Shown piece after piece: positions 10,501 to 21,930 of a stretch of DNA of 64,000 nt. The stretch is taken from positions 186,001-250,000 of the forward strand of contig JAJAGP010000940.1 in NCBI GenBank assembly GCA_025084515.1. Direction: 5' to 3'. This DNA comes from Ancistrus triradiatus (lineage: Eukaryota; Chordata; Actinopteri; Siluriformes; Loricariidae). The notes beneath the pieces were generated by a model. The model was given only the letters and a program-made list of their open reading frames with translations, ran no database searches and was not told the DNA's origin. The stretch's first letter is position 1. Each line of letters opens with the position of its first letter. The position numbers and the translations under genes are program-made.

Positions 10501-12112
10501 CAGTGCTGCTTGAAAGTTTTTGTGAACCCTTTTAGAATTTTCTGTATTTCTGCATAAATATGATCTAAACATCATCAGATTTTCACACAAAGTCGCTAAA
10601 AGTAGATAAAGAGAACCCAGTTAAACAAATGAGACAAACATATTATTACTTGGTCATTTATTTATTGAGAGAAATAATCCAATGTTACATATTAGTGAGT
10701 GGCAAAAGTAATGTGAACCTTTGCTTTCAGTATCTGGTGTGACCCCCCTGTGCAGCAAATAACTGCAGTTAAACGTTTCCTGTAACTGTTTGATCAGTCC
10801 TGCACACCGGCTTGGAGGAACTTTAGCCCATTCATCTGTACAGAACAGCTTCAGCTCTGGGATGTTGGTGGGTTTCCTCACATTAGCTGCTCACTTCAGG
10901 TCCTTCCACAACATTTTGATTGGATTAAGGTCAGGACTTTGACTTGGCCATTCCAAAACATGAACTTTATTCTTCTTTAACCATTTTTTGGTAGAACGGC
11001 TTGTGTGCTTAGGGTCGTTGTCTTGCTGCATGACCCACCTTCTCTTGAGATTCAGTTCATGGACAGATGTCCTGACATTTCCTTTAGAATGCTCTGATAT
11101 CATTCAGAATTCATTGTTCCATCAATGATGGCAAGCCGTCCTGGCCCAGATGCAGCAAAACAGGCCCAAACCATGATACTACCACCACCATGTTTCACAG
11201 ATGGGATAAGGTTCTTATGCTGGAATGCAGTGTTTTCCTTTCTCCAAAAGTAATGCTTTTCTTGAAAATTAAAAAGTTCTATTTTGGTCTCATTCGTCCA
11301 CAAAACATTCTTCCAAAAGCCTTCTGGCTTGTCCACGTGATCTTTAGCAAACTGCAGACGAGCAGCAACGTTCTTTTTGGAGAGCAGTGGCTTTCTCCTT
11401 GCAACCCTGCCATGCACACCATTGTTGTTTAGTGTTCTTCTGATGGTGGACTCATGAACATTAACATTAGCAAATGTGAGAGGAGCCTTCAGTTGCTTAG
11501 AAGTTACCCTTGGGTCCTGGGGTCGCCAACTATTACACGCCTTGCTCTTGGAGTGATCTTTGTTGGTCGACCACTCTTGGGGAGGGTAACAATGGTCTGG
11601 AATTTCCTCCATTTGTACACAATCTGTCTGACTGTGGATTGGTGGAGTCCAAACTCTTTAAAGATGGTTTTGTAACCTTTTCCAGCCTGATGAGCATCAA
11701 CAACACTTCTTCTGAGGTCCTCAGAAATGTCCTTTGTTTGTGCCATGATACACTTCCACAAACGTGTTGTGAAGAGCAGACTTTGATAGATCCCTGTTCT
11801 TTAAATAAAACAGGGTGCCCACTCACACCTGATTGTCATCCCACTGATTGAAAACACCTGACTCTAATTTCACCTTTCAAATTAACTGCTAATCCTAGAG
11901 GTTCACATATTTTTGCCACTCAGTAATATGTAATATTGGATCATTTTCCTCAATAAATAAATGACCACGTATAATATTTTTGTCTCATTTGTTTAACTGG
12001 GTTCTCTTTATCTACTTTTAGGATTTGTGTGAAAATATGATGAGATTTTAGGCCATATTTATGCAGAAATATAGAAAATTCTAAAAGGTTTGCAAACTTT
12101 CAAGAACCACTG
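10501..12112 (-). mobile_element. Tc1-like family A transposon, full length, inactive
   Basis: About 1.6 kb flanked by TA on both sides (10499-10500 and 12113-12114), with matching ends CAGTGCTGCTTGAAAG and CTTTCAAGAACCACTG. The minus strand carries the transposase from the ATG complement at 11744-11746: paired helix-turn-helix (KGYKTIFKEFGLHQSTVRQI), GRPTK, then after a small deletion the catalytic core. Catalytic positions: WTNETKIEL (first Asp is Asn), QQDNDPKHT (second Asp kept), SPDLNPIKMLW (Glu replaced by Lys). Frameshifts near 11535 and 11100 and a stop break it further. It is the only copy in the window with both termini, hence the reference for the family. Confidence 0.93.
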
Positions 12113-13212
12113 TATCTGGCAAACGCTTTCTACATTACAGTGCTGGCCTATTTGATGTTTGGTTTGAGTTCTTGTTTGGACATGTCTCTACGTTAGCATA
12201 ACTCTAGCACAAAACTAGACAATCTTCTGATAGTTTGCATGTCTTGATTGTTCGCTTACATTTAGCAAAAATGTTGTATGTTTCATTTTTGGCTAACCAA
12301 CTACAGTTCTTACGTTCCATCCTGTATCTCTATGAGATGTAATTAGTTCATCCTCTGGCCCGTGTTTGGAGCAAGAACAATAAACCCCAAGCCATGTTCC
12401 TCTGACATCCTTGCCCTCCTGGCTTCTTTACCTCCTTTTTCTTGATCTTCTGCTCTGGCCTCTGCTTCATACACTCCTATTACTCATTCATTAAACTGTA
12501 GCAACCGGAGCTGTGCGGTCTTTGTAATCTCTTATCCATTACATTAGGTAAGCCGACGGGGCAAAATAAATTCCCCGGAATGTGATTAAGAAGGCGGATG
12601 TGATGGCCCTCCTGCCAGAGCTTCCAGATTTCATAAAGAAATCCCAGAGGGGAGCTCGGCTTATACCTGAGAGGCTCTTCTGAGACCTGTCTTGACTTAT
12701 TGCCAGGGTCTAATGTCTCAGATTTTTTTACCCAGCTATTTTCTGGAATGGCCACATACTGACTGAGTGTGCAGATTGAGTTTATAGGACTGATGAAGGA
12801 TGATATTGCATTGATATTGTGAATGATATTGGGTTGTGATATTGGGGTATTGTGATATTGTGTTGGCTTTGCCATCTGCATCATATTGAAGGTTTCAAGG
12901 GCTGTCACTTTTGTTTTCCCCATCTTTATCACCGGCTTTATCCTTGTTGTGCAGTACTGGAACACCCCCAGGTAGGCAAGTAGGTACGCTAAGAAGAAAG
13001 ATGAGCTAAATCCATGAAAAAGACTGGGTAGGTGGATAGGAGGCACTAACACTAGGTGAGTGGGTTGATATGGTCTGGGCTTATGCCAAAGTTTGCATTT
13101 TGTTAGAACTTTATTGATTTGTTAATGATTCGTTAACATTCACCGAAGTACAGAAGTGTGAAAACAGGAAAAAATACCCCAAATTAGTAAATGTAATGTT
13201 ACTAAATTAGGT

Positions 13213-13445
13213 GAAATGGTTGAAGGGTGGTGCAGTGGTTGGAGTTTGCATGTTCCCCTTGGGATGCCGTGGGTTTACTCCGGCACTCCGGTTTCCTCCT
13301 ACATTCCAAAGACGTGTGTTATGTCCTTAATGAGCGCTTGTGCCCTACGATGGATTGGCACCCTGTCTAGGGTTGGTCTTGCCTTTCTCCCTGTGATGCT
13401 GGCTAGGCACTGGCTTTCCTGCAACCCTGACCAGGATTAAGGGCA
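13213..13445 (+). mobile_element. SINE-like repeat (CTCCGGTTTCCTCC family), copy 1
   Basis: A tRNA-like head (GGTGCAGTGGTTGGAGTTTG) is followed by CACTCCGGTTTCCTCCTACA, TCCAAAGACGTG, a GCCCTACGATGGATTGGCAC core and a CCCTGACCAGGATTAAGGGC tail. The same core (GATGGA-TGG-CACCCT) recurs in the next two repeats and at 15950. This is a common teleost interspersed repeat of tRNA-SINE appearance; I do not name a family. Confidence 0.65.
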
Positions 13446-13474
13446 TAAGAAAATGAACAAATAATCGAATGACT

Positions 13475-13692
13475 GCTCGGTGGTTAGCGGTATCATCTCA
13501 GAGATCCAGAGACTCAGGTTCAAGTTCTAGATCGACTGCTACCTGTGTGGAGTTTGTATGTTCTCCCTGAGTCTGTGTGATCATCTCTAATGTGTCCCAT
13601 TGTGATTGAGTGTGTTCATGTGCCCTGTGATGGACTAGTGCCCTATTCAGGGTGGTTCTGCCTTGAATTAGACTAAGCGGGTATGGAAGTGA
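13475..13692 (+). mobile_element. SINE-like repeat, copy 2
   Basis: GCTCGGTGGTTAGCGGTATC resembles a tRNA A-box region and GGTTCAAGTTC a B-box. Downstream are TTTGTATGTTCTCCCTGAG, CCCTGTGATGGACTAGTGCC and TAGACTAAGCGGGTATGGAA. It is in the same orientation as, and adjacent to, copy 1, though more diverged. Confidence 0.65.
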
Positions 13693-13794
13693 GAAAGTGA
13701 GTTGTTAAATTATTTAAAAGAACATGAAGGGTCAGTCAAATCTAAAACAAATCAATATGTAAGAGTTGCAATTGGTCTATGTATTCATACTGCT

Positions 13795-13990
13795 CCAGTG
13801 GCTTGGTTGAAAGAACCATATGATGTTCCTGAGAGCCACGGTTCAAATCCTGGGTGGGGTTTGCAAGGTGAAGGTCAGGTGATGCATTTCCAGAAGGTTG
13901 TCCAGGGTCTCTGTCTTCACCCAGTTCATTGCAATTTAGGCACCTGACCTTACCCTGTGATCCTAACCAGGATAAGCTGGAGAAGAACAG
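13795..13990 (+). mobile_element. SINE-like repeat, copy 3, diverged
   Basis: A third same-orientation unit: GGCTTGGTTGAAAG head, B-box-like GGTTCAAATCC near 13850, and a CCTAACCAGGATAAGCTGGA tail. Three related units in about 800 bp suggest either serial insertion or local duplication. Confidence 0.5.
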
Positions 13991-14589
13991 GATGATTTTA
14001 CCTTGCAAATGCATTACAATAATTCTGTCATCTTATAGAAGAAAAATCATCTGATTTTTCTTCCCAAGCATCTTGGAGAAATGTTCCCAGTAATCTGTTT
14101 ATTACATCTTTAATAATTCTATAGACATTTATCTGAAGTAGCCTATTACCTAATATTAAACATTTTTAACAACAAAACATGCCAGTACTTAAAACTGGGT
14201 CACCGGAGTCACCATGTAGCCCAAATTCTTTTGTAGTACACTAATGAAGAAAAAACAAATAAAAATTAAATAATAATGTAGGATGTCATAGACTTTTGCA
14301 CAGTACTGTACAAAAGAGGCTGAGTTCAGTTCTTTTCATTTAGAAAATCAAGACATGAGCAAAGTAACATTTCCTCCCTTCCACTTTCTCAACTAGCCTT
14401 TTGAATAACATCAATGCATCAACATTTTACTTAATTACACCTAATTGGATCTGGTCTGGATCATGATTGGCTGTCAAGGTAAATAAATGCCTGCCGACTA
14501 AAAGGAACCCAGATGATTCAAATGCAAAAGTATTTTTATTTGGACAATTCCATGAGGCATCGGCAAAAACAAATCATAATGTCCCATTT

Positions 14590-14695
14590 CACTCACACGT
14601 ATCCTGGGTCAGGGTCACAGTGAGGTCCGGAGGTTATCCCTGAGTTCACCGGACACAAGCAGAGGTGCACCCTGGATAGGGCCCCAGTCAGGGTC
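14590..14695 (-). mobile_element. SINE-like repeat fragment, minus orientation
   Basis: TATCCTGGGTCAGGGTCAC and GTGCACCCTGGATAGGGC are the complements of the 3' core and tail of the repeat at 13213. Only the 3' portion is present. Confidence 0.5.
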
Positions 14696-14764
14696 AAAAA
14701 AGTTAGAGCTTTCTATCCTTGCGGAGACATTTAGTGCCCTGAGTAATATATAAATGTGAGTCCC

Positions 14765-14767
<3 letters not shown>

Positions 14768-14806
<39 letters not shown>
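14768..14806 (+). repeat. (CA)n microsatellite
   Basis: About 19 uninterrupted CA units. Another TG array lies 130 bp downstream, so the two could pair in the pre-mRNA. Confidence 0.95.
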
Positions 14807-14809
<3 letters not shown>

Positions 14810-14931
14810 CTTTCTCTTGTAGTACGCGATCTAAGATGTGATATGAAGCCACAAATCCTTACCAAGTTACATGAGACAGCCAAGAAGGGAAGTGTAAAAG
14901 TGTAATGTAACACACAATGTAGTGATGTAGA

Positions 14932-14934
<3 letters not shown>

Positions 14935-14965
<31 letters not shown>
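14935..14965 (+). repeat. (GT)n microsatellite
   Basis: About 15 GT units. It is complementary in sense to the CA array at 14768, giving a potential long stem. Confidence 0.95.
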
Positions 14966-14966
<1 letters not shown>

Positions 14967-15237
14967 TGTCTCTGGGGAAAGGTTCTGAAGTGTTTTATTT
15001 CATGTATACAATACGACTGTAGCACCCTCAGATTATGTGGATAAGCAGCACTATATCACCAACCATCAGTACTGTTGACTCACACTTTCTGTTGCTATGG
15101 AAATAGCAATAGCAACCTTATAAATAAGGTATACAATATAAGGTGTGGCCCTCGGGTGGCATGGGGTATAATATCCTAGACTCAGGTACTAGTCCTAGCA
15201 GTACCTGCAGATGGGGTCAGGATCAGTCCTCGATTCC

Positions 15238-15340
15238 CCCATTCCAAAACATTAGCTTTATTCTTCCTTTAGAAACTCTTTAGAGATGGTTCTGTAACCT
15301 TTTTCCGCCTGGTGAGCATCAACAACTCTGTCTCTGAGGA
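15238..15340 (-). mobile_element. Tc1-like family A scrap
   Basis: Two transposase regions are fused by a deletion: the complement of KNKVHVLEW (ATTCCAAAACATTAGC) joins directly to the complement of codons for KGYKTISKEF-like residues (AACTCTTTAGAGATGG). Both termini are missing. Confidence 0.75.
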
Positions 15341-15404
15341 TCTGGGATTGATCCACACCTTTGATTACTTTAATGCGAAGCTCTGTATGTCTGACCCATG
15401 TTCA

Positions 15405-15920
15405 TAAGGGTTCATATGGTCATATGGGGGGGTCATATGATCCCATGGGGTTCATCTGGTCATATGGGGTTCATATGGACATATGGGGGTGATATTGGGT
15501 TCATATAGTCATATGGGAGTCTTACTGTCATATGAAGTTTATGTGGTCCTATGTGGTTCATATACTCATATGGGGTTCATACGGTTATCTAGGATTCATA
15601 CGGTCATATGAAGTTCATATTATCATATGGGGTTCATGGGTCATGTGGAGCTCCCATATACTCATAGGGAGTTCATATAGTCATATGGGGTCTTATGGTC
15701 ATATGGGGTTCAAGTGGTCATATGACCTATTGGGGTTCATATGGACATATGAGGTTTATGGTCATATGGGGTTTGCGTGGTAATATGAGGGTAATATGGT
15801 CACATAGTTTGATATAGTCAAATGGCACCTATAATTTCATATGGCTTTCATCTGGTCAAAAGGGGTTCACATGGTCATCCGGGTTCAAGTGGTCATACGG
15901 GCTTCATGTGGTCATATGAG
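15405..15920 (+). repeat. CATATG-rich minisatellite
   Basis: About 24 degenerate copies of a ~20-bp unit, typically GGGGTTCATATGGTCATATG, with variation in the TC/AC positions. Each unit carries one or two CATATG palindromes, so the array is rich in NdeI-type sites and self-complementary words. The ORF with HILIWGSYG-type repeats is the repeat read in frame. A SINE tail fragment follows at about 15950-16020. Confidence 0.92.
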
Positions 15921-15949
15921 ATTAAAACTATAAATATAAATACATTACC

Positions 15950-16025
15950 CCCAATTGTGACTGAGCTTGCTGTCCCCTGATGGACTGGTGCCCTTTCCTG
16001 GGTGCACCTTGTGTTCAATGATTGT
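15950..16025 (+). mobile_element. SINE-like repeat 3' fragment
   Basis: CCCCTGATGGACTGGTGCCC and TTTCCTGGGTGCACCTTGTG are the core of the repeat described at 13213-13692. The 5' portion is absent. Confidence 0.5.
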
Positions 16026-16779
16026 TCCCAGGTTGTTGGTGTTTAGGCTGCAGCTGTAGTAGACTGTGTGTACTAGCTCATTAGGCGTGCTGTTACCCAC
16101 CCCCCAGGAAGCTGTTGAAAAGGATGCTCACAAAGTGATCAAACATTTCCCTCATGCCTAAAGTCTCACAGCTCACCCTTACTGAATTATCACCCCGTAT
16201 GCTCTCTGATAGATGTCCCACTAGATCTAATCAAATCCAAATAAACACAACGTGTAAACGGCGCCACCCGCCGTGGGAGCGATCAAAGCCGGCTGTGCGT
16301 GAAGAGAATTCACACTGCATGCTCAGTCTCCTCAGAGAACCATTATTTCACTTCAAGAACCACTCAGGAGTAAATGTGGTCTGATTTAAAGCGCTGCTCC
16401 ACTCATTACAGTTACAAGAACACCAGCCAGCAGCTACGTACGATTCAGGATTTCAATAACCAAGGAACTTCTATGAAATCAGGAGCTTCTCTAAAATGAG
16501 GGAATTTTGTCAGACACAAAGGAAACCAGGAATGTCCCAAGGTATCCTACAGCCACTTATGCTTTAGGAGCTTCTCGCAACAATTCACTGTACAAAAGCC
16601 TTCTAATAACCCAGGGCGAATTTGATTTGATATTCAGGAAGTTCAGGAGCTTTCCGACACATTCGTTTTTTCAGGACCTCTGAAAGCTCTTCAACAAAGC
16701 TCTTCAACGAACCAATCACTCTGCACTCTCGGCACTGCATCAAGAACCATCATTTCTCAGTAACTGACAGAACTACATG

Positions 16780-17265
16780 GGCAGGGGATTACTTTATCAA
16801 ACCTTTATCAAGCGCTACAATATGCTTCATAAATGCCACTTAAAACGCTACTGTACAAAAAAGAAGCTTTATGTTAACCATGTCCATAAGCAACGTCGAC
16901 ATCTCTGGGCTTGGAGGCATCTCGGCTGGACCATCACACAGTGGAAACATGTAATGTGGTCAGGCCAATTAGTATTCCAGGTCTTTTTCGGACTAGAGAT
17001 GAAGAGGACCATCCAGACTGTTATCAGCAACAAATCCAAAAGCCAGGCTCTGTCATTGGTATGGGATTGGGTCTGCCAAAGTTTTAGGAAATTCAGTACT
17101 GAGATGGTAACTGAAGCAGTACTGCTGGCGTGGAGTTGTATTTATGAACGTGGTATTTCATTTACTGATGGATTTATTCTACCTTTGCACTTAATTGCAC
17201 TTCACAGTGATCAAATCCATAGTCAAACTCTCTGGCTTCACACAACCAAAAAGGAATGAGTCCAC
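16780..17265 (+). mobile_element. Tc1-like transposase relic (third family)
   Basis: An open frame of about 160 codons aligns in part with a Tc1-type transposase: TFIKRYNMLHKCHLKRYCTK, then QRRHLWAWRHLGWTITQWK, then WSGQLVFQVFFG, where the family normally has WSDES with the first catalytic Asp. The frame then shifts (a QKP..SVMVWD-like segment follows in another frame). The acidic residue is lost and no termini are seen. It is a dead fragment inside the minisatellite. Family knowledge is from memory. Confidence 0.65.
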
Positions 17266-17369
17266 TTGAAGGAACACTAATTTCCAGGACAGGCAATCCC
17301 AACACTTTAAACCTTTAAGTAGTGTACACAATTTTCCAGTTCATGTGTGTTCTTGGCAAAAACTGTCAG

Positions 17370-17490
17370 CATTTACAGCATTTAGCAGACGCCCTTATCC
17401 AGAGCGACTTACAATTGATACAGTCTTACAATGCAAGCAATTGTGGGTTAAGGGCCTTGCTCAAGGACCCAACAGTGGCAGCTTGGCTGC
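17370..17490 (-). mobile_element. tRNA-derived SINE, 5'-truncated
   Basis: Minus-orientation copy of the SINE at 1761. It has the tail (CATTTAGCAGACGCCC), ACTTACAATTGATACAGTC and CCAACAGTGGCAGCTTGGC, and ends before the tRNA-like head. Confidence 0.88.
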
Positions 17491-17794
17491 TTATGCAAGT
17501 AGTTAATGCAAAATAAATCAATATTCATAAAAATAAATTAAATAAAAAACGTGGGACATGTTAATCCACTCAAAGAGGCATGGTGGCACAGTGATTGAAC
17601 TACTATAAGAAACTATAAAGCAATTAACTAACCTAAAAAAATTCTAAAGATCATTTTTAGGAACTGGAAGTTCTTTCCAATATTCAGGAGATTGTGGTGC
17701 CTTTTCAGGAATTTCCGTATCCCAAGAACAGTTTTAGGAACCCAGAAACATTTTGAGGAGCTTCTGTCATCTTCCACAGAGATGCGTTTCTTTT

Positions 17795-17972
17795 TCTTGG
17801 TCCTTGGTCTTCTTCCTTATAACGTTTTTCCTTGCCACTGTTGCCCTGGGCTTGCTTGATTTATGAATGGCTGTAGATATTAGAAGATAATGTAAAATTG
17901 TAAAACTGCTTTGAGACGATGCTCCATTGTTAAAAGTGCTATAGAAATAAATCTGACTTGATTTGACAGAGC
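17795..17972 (+). mobile_element. LINE 3' tail fragment
   Basis: CGTTTTTCCTTGCCACTG, ATGGCTGTAGATATTAGAAG, TGCTTTGAGACGATGCTCC and TAGAAATAAATCTGAC, with a TTGAT/TTGAC end. Sister of 1350-1566. Confidence 0.75.
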
Positions 17973-18209
17973 AGAAGCTTTAGCCCCCTTCCACTTCAAA
18001 AACACTGAGAAAACCGGGAATCTTGTTTCATGAACTCTTCACACATAAGCATTAAGGACCATTTCCAAAATCTTATGAGTTCCAGAAACATTTCACCAAG
18101 CAACCAATTTGGACATCCAATAACTTGCTGAGGAACACAGACACCTTTTAACAGCAGAAATGTTTTCAAAACACAGCAACCTCTTCAGGAAGTTGAGGCA
18201 CCTTATTAC

Positions 18210-18600
18210 TGTGGGGATGTTTAGAGGGACCAGGTGAATTTTTGAGAAACTTTCATTAACAGAAACTTCAGATACTGTAAAACCTATTCATTATCCAGAG
18301 AACTTTTCAGGACCCAAGGAATTCAGAGTTCAGAGACATTTTTAATCATACTGTCAATACATTTTATGGGATGATAATGAAAACTGGGATTTATAATGTT
18401 GCTTACAAATATGGTCTTCAGAATCGAACCGTTTTCACACAAGTTGCCCAAAAAAGCTTCTTACCTAGAGCAGAACCTTCAGATTGGAACGCAATCCTAA
18501 TATGCATTCCAGTCCTATTGTACACTAGTCAAATATTTGTGGACAGATATATAACCAAAATATGCGTATTAGTATGGCGTTTATCATCTTTGCCTTCATA
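18210..18600 (+). repeat. inverted repeat, left arm
   Basis: Matches the reverse complement of 22545-22925 at clearly high identity by eye. Shared words include GAAACTTCAGATACTGTA, ATTCAGAGTTCAGAGACATT, ATACTGTCAATACATTTTAT, GGGATGATAATGAAAA, GTTGCTTACAAATATGG and ACTAGTCAAATA. No coding potential is recognised. It could be two inserts of one unknown repeat family or a local inverted duplication. Confidence 0.85.
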
Positions 18601-19000
18601 TGGAGTTAAGGGCAGGGCCCTTTGCCATCTAGCCAAGTTCTCCATCAAAGATGGCAAACTGTGTTTTAGGAGGGAACAACTCCGGAAGTGGGGTCAATTA
18701 AGTATTCAGTGCAAACCATTCTACTTCCACTGTTTGTGTATAGAGATTCAATTGCTGTCTGCATCATATTATGAGCCTGTTAGCAGTGAGTGTTTTTGAA
18801 ATAACACAATCAGAAGTGGTGTCTACATACATTTGACCATATACTGTGAATGGGTGTTTTTGTGTAGCCATGAAATGTCTGTCCTCCTCCTTCCTCTCCA
18901 TTGTCTGTGATATCCATCTGCACTGTAGCAATCTGAATAAATCATGAGTGGAAAAACTCTTTTGGAAGATGGAAGTAAAACCTGGACCTCCTCGCTCGAC

Positions 19001-19005
<5 letters not shown>

Positions 19006-19046
<41 letters not shown>
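19006..19046 (+). repeat. (CA)n microsatellite
   Basis: About 20 CA units preceded by GCGCG. The Cys/Val ORFs on the minus strand here are artefacts. Confidence 0.95.
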
Positions 19047-19050
<4 letters not shown>

Positions 19051-19493
19051 CCTATCTGTTTCCATCTAAGCTCTCTCTACACCTGCTTAAATATGAAAAG
19101 CCATAATTATATTCGGTAAAGAAGACAGAGGGTAGAAAGATGAGCAGGAACACAGCTGTGCTCCTCCAACGGTGAAATAGCTCCTAATTTGAAGAAACAG
19201 AAAAAGATTGTACTTGTTTTGACCCACCTAGCAAGGTGGCTGCACCCCTGACAACAAATCGCTGGTCAGAAAATTCGAAAGTACTAATAGCATACATGCT
19301 AACATTTGTTGGTTGATTTTGCTGCAGTGAACTGTTGGTGGGAAAAGTTGGAAACAGTGAAATTCACTTGCATATTCTCCCTCTGCAAAAAGATAAAAAC
19401 TAGAAGGTTGAAAGAGGTGTCAATCACTTGGGAAACTCACAGCAAATACTAGGAGCTACTCTGCCTGGATACTGCTGATGCTCTCATATTGTA

Positions 19494-20527
19494 CAGTGGT
19501 GCTTGAAAGTTTGTGAACCCTTTAGATTTTTTTTATATTTCTGCTTAAATATGACCTAAAACATCATCAGATTTTCACACAAGTCCTAAAAGTAGATAAA
19601 GAGAACCCAGTTAAACACATGAGACGAAAATATTATACTTGATCATTTATTTATTGAGGAAATGGTCCAATATAACATATTAGTGAGTGGCAAAAGTATC
19701 TGAACCTCTAGGATTAGCAGTTAATTTGAAGGTGAAATTAGAGTCAGGTGTTTTCAATCAATGAGATGACAATCAGGTGTGAGTGGGCACCCTGTTTTAT
19801 TTAAAGAACAGGGATCGATCAAAGTCTGCTCTTCACAACACATGTTTGTGGAAGTGTATCATGGCACGAACAAAGGAGATTTCTGAGGAGATCAGAAAAA
19901 GAGTTGTTGATGCTCATCAGGCTGGAAAAGGTTACAAAACCATCTCTAAAGAGTTTGGACTCCACCAATCCACAGTCAGACAGATTTTATACAAATGGAG
20001 GAAACTCAAGACCATTGTTACCCTCCCCAGGAGTGGCCGACCAACAAAGATCACTCCAAGAGCAAGGCGTGTAATAGTTGGCGAGGTCACAAAGGACCCC
20101 AGGATAACTTCTAAGCAACTGAAGGCCTCTCTCACATTGGCTAATGTTAACGTTCATGAGTCCACCATCAAAAGAACACTGAACAACAATGGTGTACAAG
20201 CCATGATTGCAAGGAGAAAGCCACTGCTCTCCAAAAAGAACATTGCTGCTCGTCTGCAGTTTGCTAAAGATCACGTGGACGAGCCAGAAGGTTACTGGAA
20301 GAATGTGGACGAATGAGACGAAAATAGAACTTTTTGGAATAAAAGAAACGCGTTATGTTTGGAGAAAGGAAAACACTACATTCCAGCATAAGAACCTTAT
20401 CCCATCTGTGAAACATGGTGGTGGTAGTATCATGGTTTGGGCTTTTTTTTGCTGCATCAGTTACAAGAAATGTTTAGCTGCAGTTATTGCTGCACGGGGG
20501 GGGGGGGGTCACATCAGATACTGAAAT
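19494..20527 (+). mobile_element. Tc1-like family A transposon, 3'-deleted
   Basis: The left terminus (CAGTGGTGCTTGAAAG) follows a TA at 19492-19493. The transposase starts at ATG 19861 (MARTKEISEEI) and is open through the helix-turn-helix, GRPTK and KPLLSKKNIAARLQFAKDHV to about 20316, where a frameshift gives DE-stop. The other frame continues WTNETKIELFG (first catalytic Asp is Asn) to HGGGSIMVWA. An internal deletion near 20455 then removes the second and third catalytic motifs and joins to YKKCLAAVIAARGG. The right terminus is missing. A 12-bp G run near 20499 is noteworthy. Confidence 0.92.
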
Positions 20528-20820
20528 GAAGTTGCTTTGATGACAACATCCGAAGTTATGTGACATCCCAATTATATTTTAAAAAGGTAAATTGTTCGGA
20601 AGGCGTGGTTGCGTTTGTAAACAATAGTGAAAGCAGACTGTGCTCAATACGAGATTTCTGGAGAATGGTTGCATGTAGATGGTTGAAAATTAGTATTTAG
20701 GTTGTCATACTAGTTCTAAGTAAGTTGAGTTGGTGTGTTGGACTGTGTGTTAAGAATATTTGATGCTATTAAAATACCAGGACATGAGTATACTGGTCAC
20801 AAGCACTGAAAATGGGACTG

Positions 20821-20979
20821 TTAAGGTACTTTTGTGAAGGTCCACAGTTCAAATCCCACCTCTGCTAAGATGCCGCTGTCCTAAAGGAAGGCTCCAAACA
20901 GCTGCTTGGATTATATGGTTGTATCATTTGTAAGTCGCTCTGGATAAGAACGGCTGCTAATGACTAAATGTAAATGTAA
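20821..20979 (+). mobile_element. tRNA-derived SINE, diverged
   Basis: B-box-like AGTTCAAATCCC near 20848, body GCCGCTGTCCTAAAGG (diverged) and tail AAGTCGCTCTGGATAAGAAC, then GGCTGCTAATGACTAAATG. The head is shortened. Confidence 0.8.
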
Positions 20980-21084
20980 TTCATAATCTTTTCAACACAT
21001 CCTTAAGGAACCTTTTCGGGAAGCATGGGACCCTTGCAGCACCAGAGGATTTTTAATTAATTTTAAAAGACAGCCTGAACTTTT

Positions 21085-21195
21085 CATGCTCCTGGTCAGG
21101 CTGTACTGGATTGTGATCTTTGGAATTCACAGGGTGCAGGTGAGCATGTACCCTGAACAAAGTGCCAGTCCATCATATGGCAGTCTGGAGTGATT
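21085..21195 (-). mobile_element. SINE-like repeat fragment, minus orientation
   Basis: TCCTGGTCAGGCTGTACTG and CAAAGTGCCAGTCCATCAT correspond to the complement of the tail and the GATGGACTGG core of the repeat at 13475. It is partial. Confidence 0.45.
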
Positions 21196-21802
21196 CTCTT
21201 GTACAACCACCTCCCTCTGGATCAGCCCAGCCGTGCCTGTGTGATGCCCGATCTGAGTGGAAAGTACTACCAGGGCTGGAATCCAGGTGTTGGGGGTGGG
21301 TGGGATTAATGTATTAGACTGTCTGTACATGAATAATTTTCATAATTGACTTAAAGAACAATACAGAGGTACAGAATTTTTTTATTAGTCCTGTTATTGA
21401 CTACGAAAATTGTGAAAACTCTACTAGTAAAAGCAGATCGTTTTTTGGCTACATCTTCATTTCAAGCTGTTTTTGATCTTCTTCCATCTGAATGCACTCA
21501 CAGTGTGTTTAGGGGAAAAAACACCCTGCCAAATCCCAAACCACTGCACTGAAATCAAGTAGGGCAACAATTTAATTGAAGAGCATATGGCTGCATCTTA
21601 TTTAATCACCTGCTACTAATCAGTGTGATCCACAGCTCAGCTGGACCATTAGCTTGCCTGTTCACTCGGTTACTCCATCTTTCCATGGTGTTTATGAATC
21701 CTTGTAGTTGTAGCAACAGTACTTTTTTGTCTATGTCATCTGCAGATAAGCAAATTCTACAGAGTATCAAAAAATTAGGTTTGCTCTTATATTTTCCTCT
21801 GC

Positions 21803-21930
21803 CAAGCTGCCACTGTTGGGTCCTTGAGCAAGGCCCTTAACCCACAATGGCTTGGATTGTAAGACTGTATCAACTGTAAGTCGCTCTGGATAGGGGCATC
21901 TGCTAAATGCTGTAAATGTAATGTAAATGT
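21803..21930 (+). mobile_element. tRNA-derived SINE, 5'-truncated
   Basis: Starts at CAAGCTGCCACTGTTGGG and runs through CTTAACCCACAATGGC to the tail AAGTCGCTCTGGATAGGGGC, ATCTGCTAAATGC. The tRNA-like head is missing. Confidence 0.88.

Larger units (their letters stand above)
16430..18340 (+). repeat. degenerate GGAACTT/AGGAGCTT minisatellite, interrupted
   Basis: Variants of a ~25-bp unit with words such as CAGGAGCTTCT, AGGAACCCAGAAACATTTTG and AGGAACTTTTCAGGACCCAAG recur in 16430-16760, 17640-17780 and 17990-18340. A Tc1-like relic (about 16780-17260), a SINE piece (17370) and a LINE tail (17795) interrupt it. The last part extends into the inverted repeat arm at 18215. Confidence 0.65.

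Noticed and set aside
12480..13052. 190-codon minus-strand ORF
   Set aside because: Unlike any family I know, with no splice or promoter context; could be chance in a non-repetitive stretch. Worth only a homology search.
15532..15783. ORF rich in WGSYGHMGF-type repeats
   Set aside because: It is the CATATG minisatellite read in frame, with no homology or gene context.
15405..15920. CRISPR-like array
   Set aside because: Units are directly tandem without unique spacers, and the context is an animal intron.
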